This document shows positions 54,299-63,550 of a stretch of 64,000 nucleotides of DNA, one piece after another. The notes beneath the pieces were generated by a model that searched no databases, had not been told where the DNA came from, and was given only the letters and a program-made list of their open reading frames with translations. This DNA is from Spirochaetota bacterium (GTDB lineage Bacteria; Spirochaetota; UBA4802; JAFGDQ01). Each line of letters starts with the position of its first letter. Position 1 is the stretch's first letter. The stretch is from assembly GCA_034190085.1 (NCBI GenBank), contig JAXHTS010000071.1:67032-131031 (forward strand), given 5' to 3'. Made by a program: the position numbers and the translations under genes.

Positions 54299-56984
54299 AT
54301 TTTACTTCTTCTCCGTCCAGATCTTCCCTTCTGCGACGAAATGGTTGCTCCTCAATATCTAAAAGAGCCCTAAGCTCATCAATAGTCCTTGGACATTGCG
54401 AATCATCAATCCTCCCGAGAACTGCATATATCTGTTGAGGCTCCTCTTTTCCCTTAACCTTTATTGGCTTCATCTTCTCTACAGCAAATACATCTCTCAC
54501 TAAATTATAGGTCTCTTCACTAACCAATATGTCCGTGCCAAAGGGCTTATTCAGCGCCTCTATTCTTGATGCAAGATTCACTGCATCTCCAATAACCGTA
54601 TACTCCATCCTATTCTCAGAGCCGATCTGCCCTGCAAGAGTCGGCCCAACATTTATTCCACACCCAATCTTTATTGTTGGTCGTTTCGGTCCTCCCCTAC
54701 CCTTATTAAACTCTATCAGAGCCTTTCTCATTAAAAGAGCCCCATTGATTGCGTTCTCTGTATCATTGCCCTTTGAAACTGGCACCCCCCATACCGCCAT
54801 AATCGCATCACCGATGAATTTATCCACAACACCGCCCATCTGATCTATACAGTTTACCATCAATGTCATATACTCATTAAGAAAATCCACTACCTCCTCA
54901 GGTTCAAGTCTCTCAGAAATTGCTGTGAAGGAGCGTATATCAGAAAATAGAATCGCAACGGTCTTCCTCTCCCCACCCAAATGGATCTCATCTCGAACTA
55001 CCATATCAGCCAACTCTGGATTCACAAATTTACCAAAGGCCGTCTTTATCTTTTCCCTCTCCTCAAGCCCCCTGCCCATATCAATAAAAGCATTAGTCAA
55101 TTCGCCGATTTCGTCGCTCGTAGAAGGCCTTATATCCACATGATAATCACCACCCTTGATCTTCTTAGTGGCGTAAAGGAGCCTGATAATAGGTGTGGTA
55201 AGGGTCTTCCCAAAGAAAAAAACTATCAAAATCACAACGGTTAGTGTAATAATCATCAAATAGATATTTCGTCGCTGTATATTATAGACCTCCTGAAAGG
55301 CTATCTTTTCCTCTACTGTGGCGATAACCCCACATCCTCCAAAACCTATCTTATTGAATGAACCAAGATGAATTATGCCATTCTCATCTTTATAACGCGT
55401 CTGACCATTATTAAGAGTGCTCTTTATCATCGATTTGACAATTGGAAGGTTAATTTTACTTCCACCTGATAGGACAAAAGCACTATCAGGATGAGCAATA
55501 ATATCACCCCGATCATTTACCATAAATGCCTTGGTGATACCTGTAGACCTAAATGCCTTGAGAAACTTATCCAAATTTATATAACTTACCAGAACTGAGC
55601 TTGCTCCTCCATTTTTTTTCTTCTGAAATGGATAGCATAGTCCCAATACAGGAAGCCTGAATACCTGAGATACATTTTGAACAATGGTCTCTCCATCAAA
55701 GGATCGTACAAATATTTTATTATTTGCCCTATGCGCTGCTTTAATATCATCCCTCGAGACCTGAATCTCATTCATTAAAGAATCATTATAGGTATATCTC
55801 ACAAAATTAAGGGATGAATCCCTTTTATTCATAACTGCAATGCCAGAAAAGATGAAATCCTTATCATTTCCCAGTATCAATTCAGAATAACGCTTCCTTT
55901 CTTGTTTATTAGTATTCTGTATCATAGCATTAACAATTAGTCTGGATTTTTCAATGAGTGAAACAAAATCTGATTTAACCTTTAATGCAATGACTTCTGA
56001 TATCTTAAGATTATTCTCCTGAATCCTGATCTCATTATCACCCTTAAAAAAATGTGTAGCTAAAAATATCATTAATGATATAGCAAGCACTATGAGAAAT
56101 GATATTATTGAAATCAGCTTAAATCTAATTGATAAATAGAATCGGCCAAACTTGGAGTTCTCTACTTCATCTTCAACTGAAGGCTTTCTATCTCTAATAC
56201 CTTCCTTCCTACCTCCCTTATCTAAAAGGGATTCATCATCCCTCTCTTTCTGCCTTGATACAGTATCTATAATAGGTTGATCAGAAGGTCTATCTTCTCC
56301 CTCAGCTAAATCCTTAAATATAGGTTGTTGTTCTTCCCCCCTTAATCTATCCTCCTCAGTTATTCTAATGACATCTTCATCTTTTTGTATTATCCGCTTG
56401 GGTATTGCATCTTTAATATCTCTGGGATCTTCGCCCTCAGATTCTCTGTCTCCACCAATATCAAATACTAACCGATCCCCAACTACATGTTGGCGAGACC
56501 TAATATATCTCTGAAAATTATAGACGAAAAGGAACTCCTCTTCACTTGTGACAAAAGCAGAGTTTATTTCCCTGCTTCTGTCTATAGCATCTTCCACATT
56601 CTCTCCGCCATAGATCAAGACACAGGAAATTAGGGTTCCAGCATAACTCTCCCCATAGGATACAACCTGACAACTCCCCTTCTTAAAACATTCATAGATC
56701 TCCCTTGCTGCATTCTTTACATTCGGAAGATTCTCTACATCTACATCCTCAATATGAATACTCTTCACTTCAAATCCAGATCCCTGATAAAATCGTACTA
56801 ACCGTAAGTAAGATTCATGATAAACTGGATGAGAAGAGATAATAAATATGGTTTTGACCCTCTTTTGTTTTAACTTCTCAATCTTCTTTTTAGATAGCCC
56901 AAAAGTATATAAAGAGGTCGAATCATCAACAGAATAAAAATCAAATAATAGTGTTCTCTTTTTGGAGGATGTTAGGGTATTCAT
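54285..56984 (-). CDS. Membrane class III adenylate/guanylate cyclase with pseudo-phosphatase domain
   Basis: An 899-residue signalling enzyme. Residues 1-160 resemble a dual-specificity phosphatase, but the P-loop reads VSYGESYAGT at 108-117 where HCxxGxxR is expected, so Cys and Arg are both missing. A charged linker leads to TM1 (288-313), an extracytoplasmic Cache-like domain, TM2 near 590, HAMP, and a class III cyclase domain with ILFSDIRSFTAIS, FIGDAIMAVWG and YTVIGDAVNLASRIEA. Metal-binding Asp residues are intact. I chose the ATG at 56984 because GGAAAAAGAG precedes it; the reading frame is open 30 codons further up but with unlikely sequence. It should make cAMP or cGMP in response to a periplasmic cue. 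The nucleotide is not certain. Confidence 0.82.
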   Translation of the reverse strand: MNTLTSSKKRTLLFDFYSVDDSTSLYTFGLSKKKIEKLKQKRVKTIFIISSHPVYHESYLRLVRFYQGSGFEVKSIHIEDVDVENLPNVKNAAREIYECFKKGSCQVVSYGESYAGTLISCVLIYGGENVEDAIDRSREINSAFVTSEEEFLFVYNFQRYIRSRQHVVGDRLVFDIGGDRESEGEDPRDIKDAIPKRIIQKDEDVIRITEEDRLRGEEQQPIFKDLAEGEDRPSDQPIIDTVSRQKERDDESLLDKGGRKEGIRDRKPSVEDEVENSKFGRFYLSIRFKLISIISFLIVLAISLMIFLATHFFKGDNEIRIQENNLKISEVIALKVKSDFVSLIEKSRLIVNAMIQNTNKQERKRYSELILGNDKDFIFSGIAVMNKRDSSLNFVRYTYNDSLMNEIQVSRDDIKAAHRANNKIFVRSFDGETIVQNVSQVFRLPVLGLCYPFQKKKNGGASSVLVSYINLDKFLKAFRSTGITKAFMVNDRGDIIAHPDSAFVLSGGSKINLPIVKSMIKSTLNNGQTRYKDENGIIHLGSFNKIGFGGCGVIATVEEKIAFQEVYNIQRRNIYLMIITLTVVILIVFFFGKTLTTPIIRLLYATKKIKGGDYHVDIRPSTSDEIGELTNAFIDMGRGLEEREKIKTAFGKFVNPELADMVVRDEIHLGGERKTVAILFSDIRSFTAISERLEPEEVVDFLNEYMTLMVNCIDQMGGVVDKFIGDAIMAVWGVPVSKGNDTENAINGALLMRKALIEFNKGRGGPKRPTIKIGCGINVGPTLAGQIGSENRMEYTVIGDAVNLASRIEALNKPFGTDILVSEETYNLVRDVFAVEKMKPIKVKGKEEPQQIYAVLGRIDDSQCPRTIDELRALLDIEEQPFRRRREDLDGEEVKYEVV

Positions 56985-57624
56985 TTTACTCTTTTTCCTA
57001 CATAAAAAAAAGTGTATGCATTTTGTTGAGTAATTATAATCAACATTAATATGAAAAAGCAAATAAAAAAACATGAAAATATTTAGGGTCTCCCGAATAT
57101 AAATTCGAAATGCAACAATAAATTAATTTACACTGAATTATGATCAAAGGAACTCCAGGGTAGATTTAAGTAATACAAAATTTTATCTAATTTTTTCAAT
57201 TGAGAAGATTCTATTATTAGGTATAAAAATAGATTATAAGTATTGACTTTTTGATGATATCTCCTAAGTTAGGGCAAATTATTTGTTTAAATTAAATGAA
57301 AATTCGATTGATCTTTACTATGTTTTATAGTAAAAGTCATCTAGTTTTGCTTAATTGCTAAAGATTCAAGGCTTGCCCTACTAGTATTGAACTTTATCAA
57401 TAGAAGCCTCTCAATGGAACCATCCTAGGCTTTTTAAAGGGATTCAGCTTAAAGCCTAAAAAGAAGTGATTAAAATCAACAATTTTTCACTTCTTAACAT
57501 ACTTTGGATTTACTCTTTAGACCTTGAATTCCTGAATCAACCACTGAGATGTATATTTGTAAGTAAATACAAGGGATGTCAATAATACCTCTTGAATATT
57601 CTGATGATATGTAATTCAAGAATT
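56985..57624. other. Divergent intergenic region with two strong hairpins
   Basis: About 640 bp between the divergent cyclase and lolA genes, without a gene. Two hairpins sit close together on the lolA side. TAGGCTTT at 57426-57433 pairs with AAAGCCTA at 57451-57458. AAGAAGTGA at 57461-57469 pairs with TCACTTCTT at 57487-57495, with a further inner AAAAT/ATTTT stem. They could end or attenuate a transcript, or belong to a small RNA. The rest is AT-rich promoter-like DNA. Confidence 0.45.
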
Positions 57625-58338
57625 ATGAAATATTCAAAAAAATATTTATATATACTTAACATAATCATCTTTATGACTTTTTTTTTATGTATTCCTGAGT
57701 ATGAGGCTGAGGGATATAAATTTGAGTTTATAACTGTTAGTGATATTGTTAAGAGTGTTAAAAAACGATTTTCAGAGATAGATTCTTATCAGGCAAATTT
57801 TAAGATTGAGACTAAAAGACTCGAAGCAAAAAATGTTCAACATGGAATAATCAAATATAAAACATCTGACAAGTTGCTTGTCAATTTTCACAATCCCTAT
57901 GGATTAAAGATAATCTCAGATGGCAAAACAATGTGGATATATATCCCTTCTATGAACGTTGTAGCTGAACAGGATTTACAGGTAGAGTCAGGATCGTTAT
58001 TTTTCTCACAGACAAAGAGTGGTTTATCGAGACTATTCTCAAAATATCATTATAAATTTGCCACTAAGGAACAGCCTGAATTGCAAAAAGATGGCACCAA
58101 GAAATATACATTGCTTTTAAAACAGAGAGAGAGCAGAAGTGGATATAGAACACTCAAGTTATGGATTAGAGAAGATTATATAATTACGAAAGCTCATGGA
58201 GATACCTCAACTGGCAAAAGTGTTGATATCGAATTTAGCAATATAAACACGGACATTAATCATCCAAAAGGAATATTCAAGTTTAATATTCCATCTAAAG
58301 CTAGAATTATCAAGAATCCTATTGTTTCAGAGGAGTAG
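57625..58338 (+). CDS. lolA: LolA-like outer-membrane lipoprotein carrier
   Basis: About 237 residues with a signal peptide (KKYLYILNIIIFMTFFLCIP). The mature part begins with SVKKRFSEIDSYQANFKIETKRL and continues with GIIKYKTSDKLLVNFHNPYGLKIISDGKTMWIYIPS. This is the LolA fold with its unclosed barrel. LolA ferries lipoproteins through the periplasm. I chose the ATG at 57625 because it puts the basic residues directly before the hydrophobic core; upstream ATG 57604 is possible. It is the first of a run of co-directional, closely spaced envelope genes. Confidence 0.78.
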   Translation: MKYSKKYLYILNIIIFMTFFLCIPEYEAEGYKFEFITVSDIVKSVKKRFSEIDSYQANFKIETKRLEAKNVQHGIIKYKTSDKLLVNFHNPYGLKIISDGKTMWIYIPSMNVVAEQDLQVESGSLFFSQTKSGLSRLFSKYHYKFATKEQPELQKDGTKKYTLLLKQRESRSGYRTLKLWIREDYIITKAHGDTSTGKSVDIEFSNINTDINHPKGIFKFNIPSKARIIKNPIVSEE

Positions 58339-58341
58339 AAA

Positions 58342-59475
58342 GTGGAAGGAATTGGCGAAAGACTTAGAAGTGCACGAGAGGCTAGAAAGCTAACAGTGAA
58401 GAATGTTTCTAATGATACGAATATAGCATCAATATTTATTACTGCTTTAGAAAATGAGGAGTTCGATAAGTTCCCTAGCGAAACATATATTGTCGGTTTT
58501 TTAAGAAATTATTCTGAATATCTAAAACTGGACGCTGAGGAGATGGTACAGTCCTTTAAGGGGTATAAAATAGGTGAAAGCGCAACCCCTGTTGAGCAGC
58601 TGATAAAACCAACCCAACCTAAAATTATATTAAATTTCTCTAGTCTTTTTCATAAGTATAGAAATATATTTTATTTATCCGGAATCATTATCATTTTAGC
58701 GTTTGCTGGATGGATATTTCGAGGGATCTTTCAATCTGATATTGATATAGAGAATGTAGATTCAATTGAGAATATTAAGAATGAGTATAATAATACAAAA
58801 AAGAGAACAAATATTCGTAACATAAGAAATTTATCATTATCAAATGATAGCGGATATGCTCTTGTATATCGGGATGAGGCGGTTCAGCTTCTTGTGGATA
58901 ACGAAGAATTCATGTTTCTTTTAAAAGATATAAAGAACAATTTAGTAATATTGGAAATATTTCCTGGCAACACCCTAGAAATTTTCAAAATTGAAAAGCC
59001 AAGGACTATTAGGGTTAAGGATTTTTCAAGAGAGATTATTTTTACACTAAAGGGTTTAACAGAAAATCGTGCAAAGTTATTAGTGATGTTAGGTCAAAAG
59101 ATAGAGGGTGAAACAGAAAGCGCTTCCATTGTTAACGATATATCAAAGGATAAGGATAATACCAAAGTCTTTGCACAAAATGAAAAAAATCTAAAAATTG
59201 TATTTGAAGCTCAATTTATACAAAAGACTTATCTTGAATTATATCTTGATGGCATGAGGAAGATGAAGGGTATAATCCCTGCTGGAAGAAGAGAAAGATG
59301 GGAGGCAGTGGAGTATATCCAGTTAAAGATTGGCAATGCTGGAGGTTTGAAAGCGAAGATAAATGGGAAGGCCTATACATTTGGCCATTCAGGTCAAGTA
59401 GCAAATAAGGTAATCACCTGGAAAAAGGATTTAAAAAATCCCAACCTATATCATATTGTAGTTAAAGATTGGTGA
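58342..59475 (+). CDS. RodZ-like helix-turn-helix membrane protein
   Basis: A 377-residue protein. Residues 1-75 form the RodZ-type HTH (GIGERLRSAREARKLTV; FPSETYIVGFLRNYSEYLKLD). A membrane helix lies at about 112-130 (NIFYLSGIIIILAFAGWIF). The C terminus resembles the DUF4115 domain common in RodZ (LELYLDGMRKMKGIIPAG; LKIGNAGGLKAKINGK). RodZ links MreB to the envelope in cell-shape control. It begins at GTG 3 nt after lolA and ends 3 nt before rimO. Confidence 0.8.
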   Translation: MEGIGERLRSAREARKLTVKNVSNDTNIASIFITALENEEFDKFPSETYIVGFLRNYSEYLKLDAEEMVQSFKGYKIGESATPVEQLIKPTQPKIILNFSSLFHKYRNIFYLSGIIIILAFAGWIFRGIFQSDIDIENVDSIENIKNEYNNTKKRTNIRNIRNLSLSNDSGYALVYRDEAVQLLVDNEEFMFLLKDIKNNLVILEIFPGNTLEIFKIEKPRTIRVKDFSREIIFTLKGLTENRAKLLVMLGQKIEGETESASIVNDISKDKDNTKVFAQNEKNLKIVFEAQFIQKTYLELYLDGMRKMKGIIPAGRRERWEAVEYIQLKIGNAGGLKAKINGKAYTFGHSGQVANKVITWKKDLKNPNLYHIVVKDW

Positions 59476-59478
59476 TAA

Positions 59479-60834
59479 GTGTTTTTATCCAGTGATATTT
59501 CTTTCTATATTATTTCTCTTGGATGTTCAAAAAATCTGGTTGATTCTGAGAAAATTAATGGAGAAATGCTATCCTGCGGATTTAAAAGAGCATCCACACC
59601 TGAGGAAGCTGACATCATCATCATCAACACCTGTGGTTTTATTGAGGAGGCGAAGAAGGAATCAATTGATGTTATCTTTGAGTCAATAAATCTAATAGAG
59701 GTATTCCAGAATGAAGAGCATCTATTGCCATATTATAAGGGTGATCAAATAGATGCCCTGAATTTTAAAAAAAAAATAGTAGCTATTGGTTGCCTATCCA
59801 AAAGATATTATGATGAAATATTAAGTGATATACCTGAAATTGACCTTCTTTACGGTCTTGTGGATGATAATCTCATTAAACACCTATGCCATAGATTTGA
59901 TATTAGATCAGCACATAGTAACAGAAAAAAAAGAAGTCCTCTTATTGATAACCTTCCATATTCATATATAAAAATTTCAGAGGGTTGCTCCAATAACTGT
60001 AGCTATTGCGCCATTCCTCTAATTAGGGGAAATCTTATATCTTTCCCCATTGATATGATTTTGCATGACTCCCAGGAGGCTGTCCAAAAAGGAGCAAAGG
60101 AATTAATCATCATTGCTCAGGACATCGCCTCATATTCCTATGATAAATATCGTCTACCGGATGTTGTAAAAAGGATCTCAGATATTGATGGAGTAGAATG
60201 GATTAGATTGTTATATTGTCATCCGGATAATCTATATGATGATATTATTGAATTAATACATATTAACAAAAAAGTAGTAAAATACATAGATATACCATTT
60301 CAGCACGTAAGCAAACGGATACTCAAATCAATGAGTAGGAAGGGAGACTATCAGAGCTATTACAGGTTAGTAATGAACCTAAGGGAGAGGATTCCGAATA
60401 TAAGAATACGATCAACCTTTATGATTGGATATCCTGGTGAGACAAAAGATGAGTTTTCAGAGTTAGTGAAATTTATTGAAAGGGTTAGACTCGATAGGAT
60501 TGGATGTTTCATGTATTCCAAAGAGGAGAATACAAGGGCATCGATGTTGAAAGGTCATCACCCCGAAGAAATTAAGAGGAATCGATATGATGAATTGATG
60601 ATGATTCAGAAGGATATTTCAAAACAGAAATTGAGAGGGATGATTGGTTGGGAAGTGGAGGTTATGATTGAGGATGAAATTGATGAAAAGACCTGGCTTG
60701 GCAGATCAACATTTGACGCGCCAGAGGTGGATGGTGTTTTTTACTTGACAGGGGATGATGTCGCTCTAAACACAATTGTGAAAGCTAAGATTACTTCAAC
60801 GTTAGAGTATGATTTAATTGGAGAGCTGATTTGA
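59479..60834 (+). CDS. rimO: Ribosomal protein uS12 methylthiotransferase RimO
   Basis: A 451-residue radical SAM methylthiotransferase that modifies an Asp of ribosomal protein S12. The N-terminal domain binds a cluster via LGCSKNLVDSE, NTCGFIEEAKKES and AIGCLSKRY. The radical SAM motif is EGCSNNCSYCAIPLIRG near residue 175, and a TRAM domain closes the protein. These motifs separate RimO from MiaB reasonably well. It starts at GTG 59479, 3 nt after the RodZ-like gene, and overlaps pgsA by 4 nt. Confidence 0.93.
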   Translation: MFLSSDISFYIISLGCSKNLVDSEKINGEMLSCGFKRASTPEEADIIIINTCGFIEEAKKESIDVIFESINLIEVFQNEEHLLPYYKGDQIDALNFKKKIVAIGCLSKRYYDEILSDIPEIDLLYGLVDDNLIKHLCHRFDIRSAHSNRKKRSPLIDNLPYSYIKISEGCSNNCSYCAIPLIRGNLISFPIDMILHDSQEAVQKGAKELIIIAQDIASYSYDKYRLPDVVKRISDIDGVEWIRLLYCHPDNLYDDIIELIHINKKVVKYIDIPFQHVSKRILKSMSRKGDYQSYYRLVMNLRERIPNIRIRSTFMIGYPGETKDEFSELVKFIERVRLDRIGCFMYSKEENTRASMLKGHHPEEIKRNRYDELMMIQKDISKQKLRGMIGWEVEVMIEDEIDEKTWLGRSTFDAPEVDGVFYLTGDDVALNTIVKAKITSTLEYDLIGELI

Positions 60835-61484
60835 ATATTCCCAATTTGCTTTCAATATTAAGAATTGTATTAATACCACTATTCTTGTATCTTATCTTCA
60901 TCCCCAATGTTCAATCAAGGGTATTGGCGCTGATTGTATTCTGTTTTGCTTCATTAACTGATCTTCTGGACGGATGGAGCGCTAGAAAATTGGGCCAGGA
61001 AACGAGTACTGGGAAATTCCTGGACCCCCTTGCTGACAAATTTTTAGTAATCTCCGCCTTAATCGCATTTCTCATTCTCGATTCTCTTATTCCCTTTTGG
61101 ATGATATTGATAATTGTGAGTAGGGATATACTCATCACTTTTATGAGGTATCTTGCGTTAAAGGAGAATAGAATTCTCAGAACCACCAGATTTGGGAAGA
61201 TAAAAACGACATTCCAAATGATCTCTATTATAGTTATAATAATGGTATTTATCTACAGAAGCACAGGGATGAACGTATATGATCAATTTGAATATGGGTA
61301 TTATCCGGAATTTGCTTCAGTTTATGACATATTTATTTCTGATCATCCCAATAAGTGGTTAATTATTGGCCCCTATTGTCTGATGGCTATTGTCACCCTC
61401 CTCACTGCTATTTCAGGAATTAGGTATATTATGACAAATTGGAGACTTTTTTGGCCTTCACATTCCGAAGATGAAAGAAGTTAG
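60831..61484 (+). CDS. pgsA: CDP-diacylglycerol-glycerol-3-phosphate phosphatidyltransferase
   Basis: A 217-residue membrane enzyme making phosphatidylglycerol phosphate from CDP-diacylglycerol and glycerol 3-phosphate. It has the complete CDP-alcohol phosphotransferase motif (TDLLDGWSARKLG followed by GKFLDPLADK). Several transmembrane segments flank it. It starts at TTG overlapping the rimO stop (TTGA). The next gene encodes the phosphatase for its product. An insertion of about 35 residues near positions 140-180 lengthens the last loop compared with the E. coli enzyme. Confidence 0.9.
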   Translation: MNIPNLLSILRIVLIPLFLYLIFIPNVQSRVLALIVFCFASLTDLLDGWSARKLGQETSTGKFLDPLADKFLVISALIAFLILDSLIPFWMILIIVSRDILITFMRYLALKENRILRTTRFGKIKTTFQMISIIVIIMVFIYRSTGMNVYDQFEYGYYPEFASVYDIFISDHPNKWLIIGPYCLMAIVTLLTAISGIRYIMTNWRLFWPSHSEDERS

Positions 61485-61487
61485 TTG

Positions 61488-61967
61488 ATGTGGTGGAAGA
61501 GACTCTTATTTACTGGCCTTTATACAGGATACTCCCCTATCGCCTCTGGCACCACAGGCAGTTTGCTAGCGCTTGTAATATATGTATTTGAATATTTAAT
61601 ATTTGGAGATATTAGCTGGGTCTTAAATGTAGTTATAGTCCTAGTGATGTTATACCCCTCTATCAGATTAGGGGATGCTGGAGAGATATATTTTGGGAAG
61701 GAAGATCCTTCAGAGATTGTCTTGGATGAGATTATGGGATATTGGATATCTGTATTGTTTTATCCATTCAGCTGGAAGATTGCCATTCTTGCATTCCTTA
61801 TTTTCAGGTTCATAGATATCCTAAAACCATATCCACTTTACAAGCTTCAGGAATTAAAGGGTGGTCTTGGAGTGATGTTGGATGACTATGTTGCAGGTAT
61901 ACTAACAAATTTATTATTGCTTATTATTGTAATAATAACTCATTTAATGGGCATATCAATATATTAA
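61488..61967 (+). CDS. pgpA: Phosphatidylglycerophosphatase A
   Basis: A membrane protein of about 159 residues that dephosphorylates phosphatidylglycerol phosphate, the step after PgsA. Motifs are PIASGTTGSLLAL, EIVLDEIMGYWISVLF and GGLGVMLDDYVAGI with the acidic metal-binding residues. It lies directly after pgsA; a TTG at 61485 directly before the ATG could also start it. The pair makes the phosphatidylglycerol branch of membrane lipid synthesis. Confidence 0.9.
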   Translation: MWWKRLLFTGLYTGYSPIASGTTGSLLALVIYVFEYLIFGDISWVLNVVIVLVMLYPSIRLGDAGEIYFGKEDPSEIVLDEIMGYWISVLFYPFSWKIAILAFLIFRFIDILKPYPLYKLQELKGGLGVMLDDYVAGILTNLLLLIIVIITHLMGISIY

Positions 61968-61992
61968 TACTTTTGAAATTATTAGATTACTA

Positions 61993-62044
61993 TTGAGATT
62001 TCCATGTTTTGGATGTGGAAATACACCAATAATAAAAATCTCAA
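61993..62044. terminator. Large stem-loop between pgpA and cytochrome gene
   Basis: TTGAGATTT at 61993-62001 pairs perfectly with AAATCTCAA at 62036-62044. An inner TTTCCA/TGGAAA pair lies inside. It begins 25 bp after pgpA. No T run follows on the plus strand, so it could be a terminator or a leader structure of the cytochrome gene. Confidence 0.4.
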
Positions 62045-62091
62045 CAATAATCATTCCATATAATAACCTGTTGAAAATTCAGGGGGAATAA

Positions 62092-62964
62092 ATGGTAACA
62101 GGAACCTTTCGAAAGATTCTAATACTAATCACTATACAACATTTAATATTTGCTTTTAATACCTATGCAAAAAATGGAGAAAAGGAGGATTCTCAAGCTG
62201 TTGGTGATGAGAGCAACTCCTGTATAGATTGTCATATAAAGCTAAAGGGGAAACTGAGATCTGTAGTACTCGAATGGCAGAGGAGTGTTCATGCGAAGAA
62301 GGGAAATAAATGTCATATATGTCATGGCGGCAATCCGAATTCCTCTGATAAAAAGCTTTCAAAGGCTCGGGATTATGATTTCATTGGAAGGCCAAAGAAG
62401 GATGAAATTATAAACTTTTGTGGAAGAAGCGAGTGTCACAGCAAGGCCTTTTACCAATTTAAGAAAAGCCCGCATTATCAATCTGTAATTGATTCAGGGG
62501 ACCCAAATTGTACAAGCTGTCATGGCAAGCATAATATACAGAAATCATCTATTCACATTATTTCAGATAAAACCTGCTCCGGCTGCCATTCAGTTGAATA
62601 CTCAAGGGAGATAATCGATTCGATATTTAAGATTGAGAATGACATCAATGATATTCAAAAAAAAATAGATTATTTGGCAAGTGAGAATACTGATGTTAAG
62701 GAATTAACGAATCTCCATTGGATGGCCATACACCTTTTTCATCAACTTGTTCATGTTTTCTCACGTGATGAAATGGAATTCACAAAAAAGATACTTGATC
62801 TAGAGGTTCAATCTCTGAAAAGTGCCCTGGATACAAAGATAGCTCTGGTCAAGAGATTAAAACTATTATATAATCTCACTATTATTAATATAATAATAAT
62901 CTCTGTTGGATTTATAATCTATATTCTTTGGGGTAATGTCAGAAGGAGAAGAAAAGAGAATTAG
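62092..62964 (+). CDS. Periplasmic multihaem cytochrome c, membrane-anchored
   Basis: A 290-residue cytochrome with a signal sequence (residues 1-25) and four CxxCH haem sites (CIDCH at 44, CHICH at 74, CTSCH at 140, CSGCH at 162). A fifth, wider CGRSECH site lies at 110-116. Extra His residues could serve as second axial ligands. A helical region near 170-255 and a C-terminal membrane helix (about 262-284) follow, so the haem domain faces the periplasm. It resembles cytochrome c3 or NapC/NrfH-type electron carriers, but no reductase gene is adjacent. It would pass quinol electrons to a periplasmic acceptor. Confidence 0.8.
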   Translation: MVTGTFRKILILITIQHLIFAFNTYAKNGEKEDSQAVGDESNSCIDCHIKLKGKLRSVVLEWQRSVHAKKGNKCHICHGGNPNSSDKKLSKARDYDFIGRPKKDEIINFCGRSECHSKAFYQFKKSPHYQSVIDSGDPNCTSCHGKHNIQKSSIHIISDKTCSGCHSVEYSREIIDSIFKIENDINDIQKKIDYLASENTDVKELTNLHWMAIHLFHQLVHVFSRDEMEFTKKILDLEVQSLKSALDTKIALVKRLKLLYNLTIINIIIISVGFIIYILWGNVRRRRKEN

Positions 62965-63035
62965 ATTATCTGCAATAATTCCTAAATTCAAAGGACAGGA
63001 AAGGGATTGGATTTATTAGCTAGCTGAATGGTAGA

Positions 63036-63527
63036 GTGATAATTGTGAAGAATCATTTATTCAATACTGAAAAAATCAGTTATATAAAGGGCGACAAACC
63101 GAAGGTTGACTGTATACTCTGTGCGATTAGAGATCGACTCTCAGAGGTAAAGATTCTTGAGGTTTTCAGGACAGAGAGCTTTATAGTATCATTAAACCTC
63201 TACCCCTTCAATCCTGGACATTTAATGGTTTTTCCATCAAGACATGTAGAGAATCTTGTCGATATTACTGATGAGGAGGCTCTTGAGATGCATCATCTGA
63301 CCACAAAGGGTATTAATATTTTAAAGGATGAATTTAATCCATCAGGCTTTAATATCGGATATAATTTAGGTCAGGGAAGTGGAGCCAGCATTGCTCATAT
63401 TCATCAGCATATTGTTCCAAGATATGGGAATGAGATTGGATTTATAGATATTCTTTCTGGTACAAGGGTATATGTTTCAGATCCAGTTGAAATTATGAAT
63501 AGGCTGAAGGATAAATTTGTACTCTGA
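63036..63527 (+). CDS. HIT-family nucleotide hydrolase/transferase
   Basis: A 163-residue histidine-triad protein. The catalytic motif HIHQHIVPR lies near residue 128, after GFNIGYNLGQGSGASIAH. Near residue 60 LNLYPFNPGHLMVFPSRHV is typical of the Ap4A hydrolase/phosphorylase-like branch. Two cysteines in VDCILCAI may bind zinc. The substrate is uncertain. The start is a GTG at 63036 or 63045 with only a weak ribosome binding site. Confidence 0.88.
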   Translation: MIIVKNHLFNTEKISYIKGDKPKVDCILCAIRDRLSEVKILEVFRTESFIVSLNLYPFNPGHLMVFPSRHVENLVDITDEEALEMHHLTTKGINILKDEFNPSGFNIGYNLGQGSGASIAHIHQHIVPRYGNEIGFIDILSGTRVYVSDPVEIMNRLKDKFVL

Positions 63528-63550
63528 AAGGAGAACAAGTAAGGAGAAAC

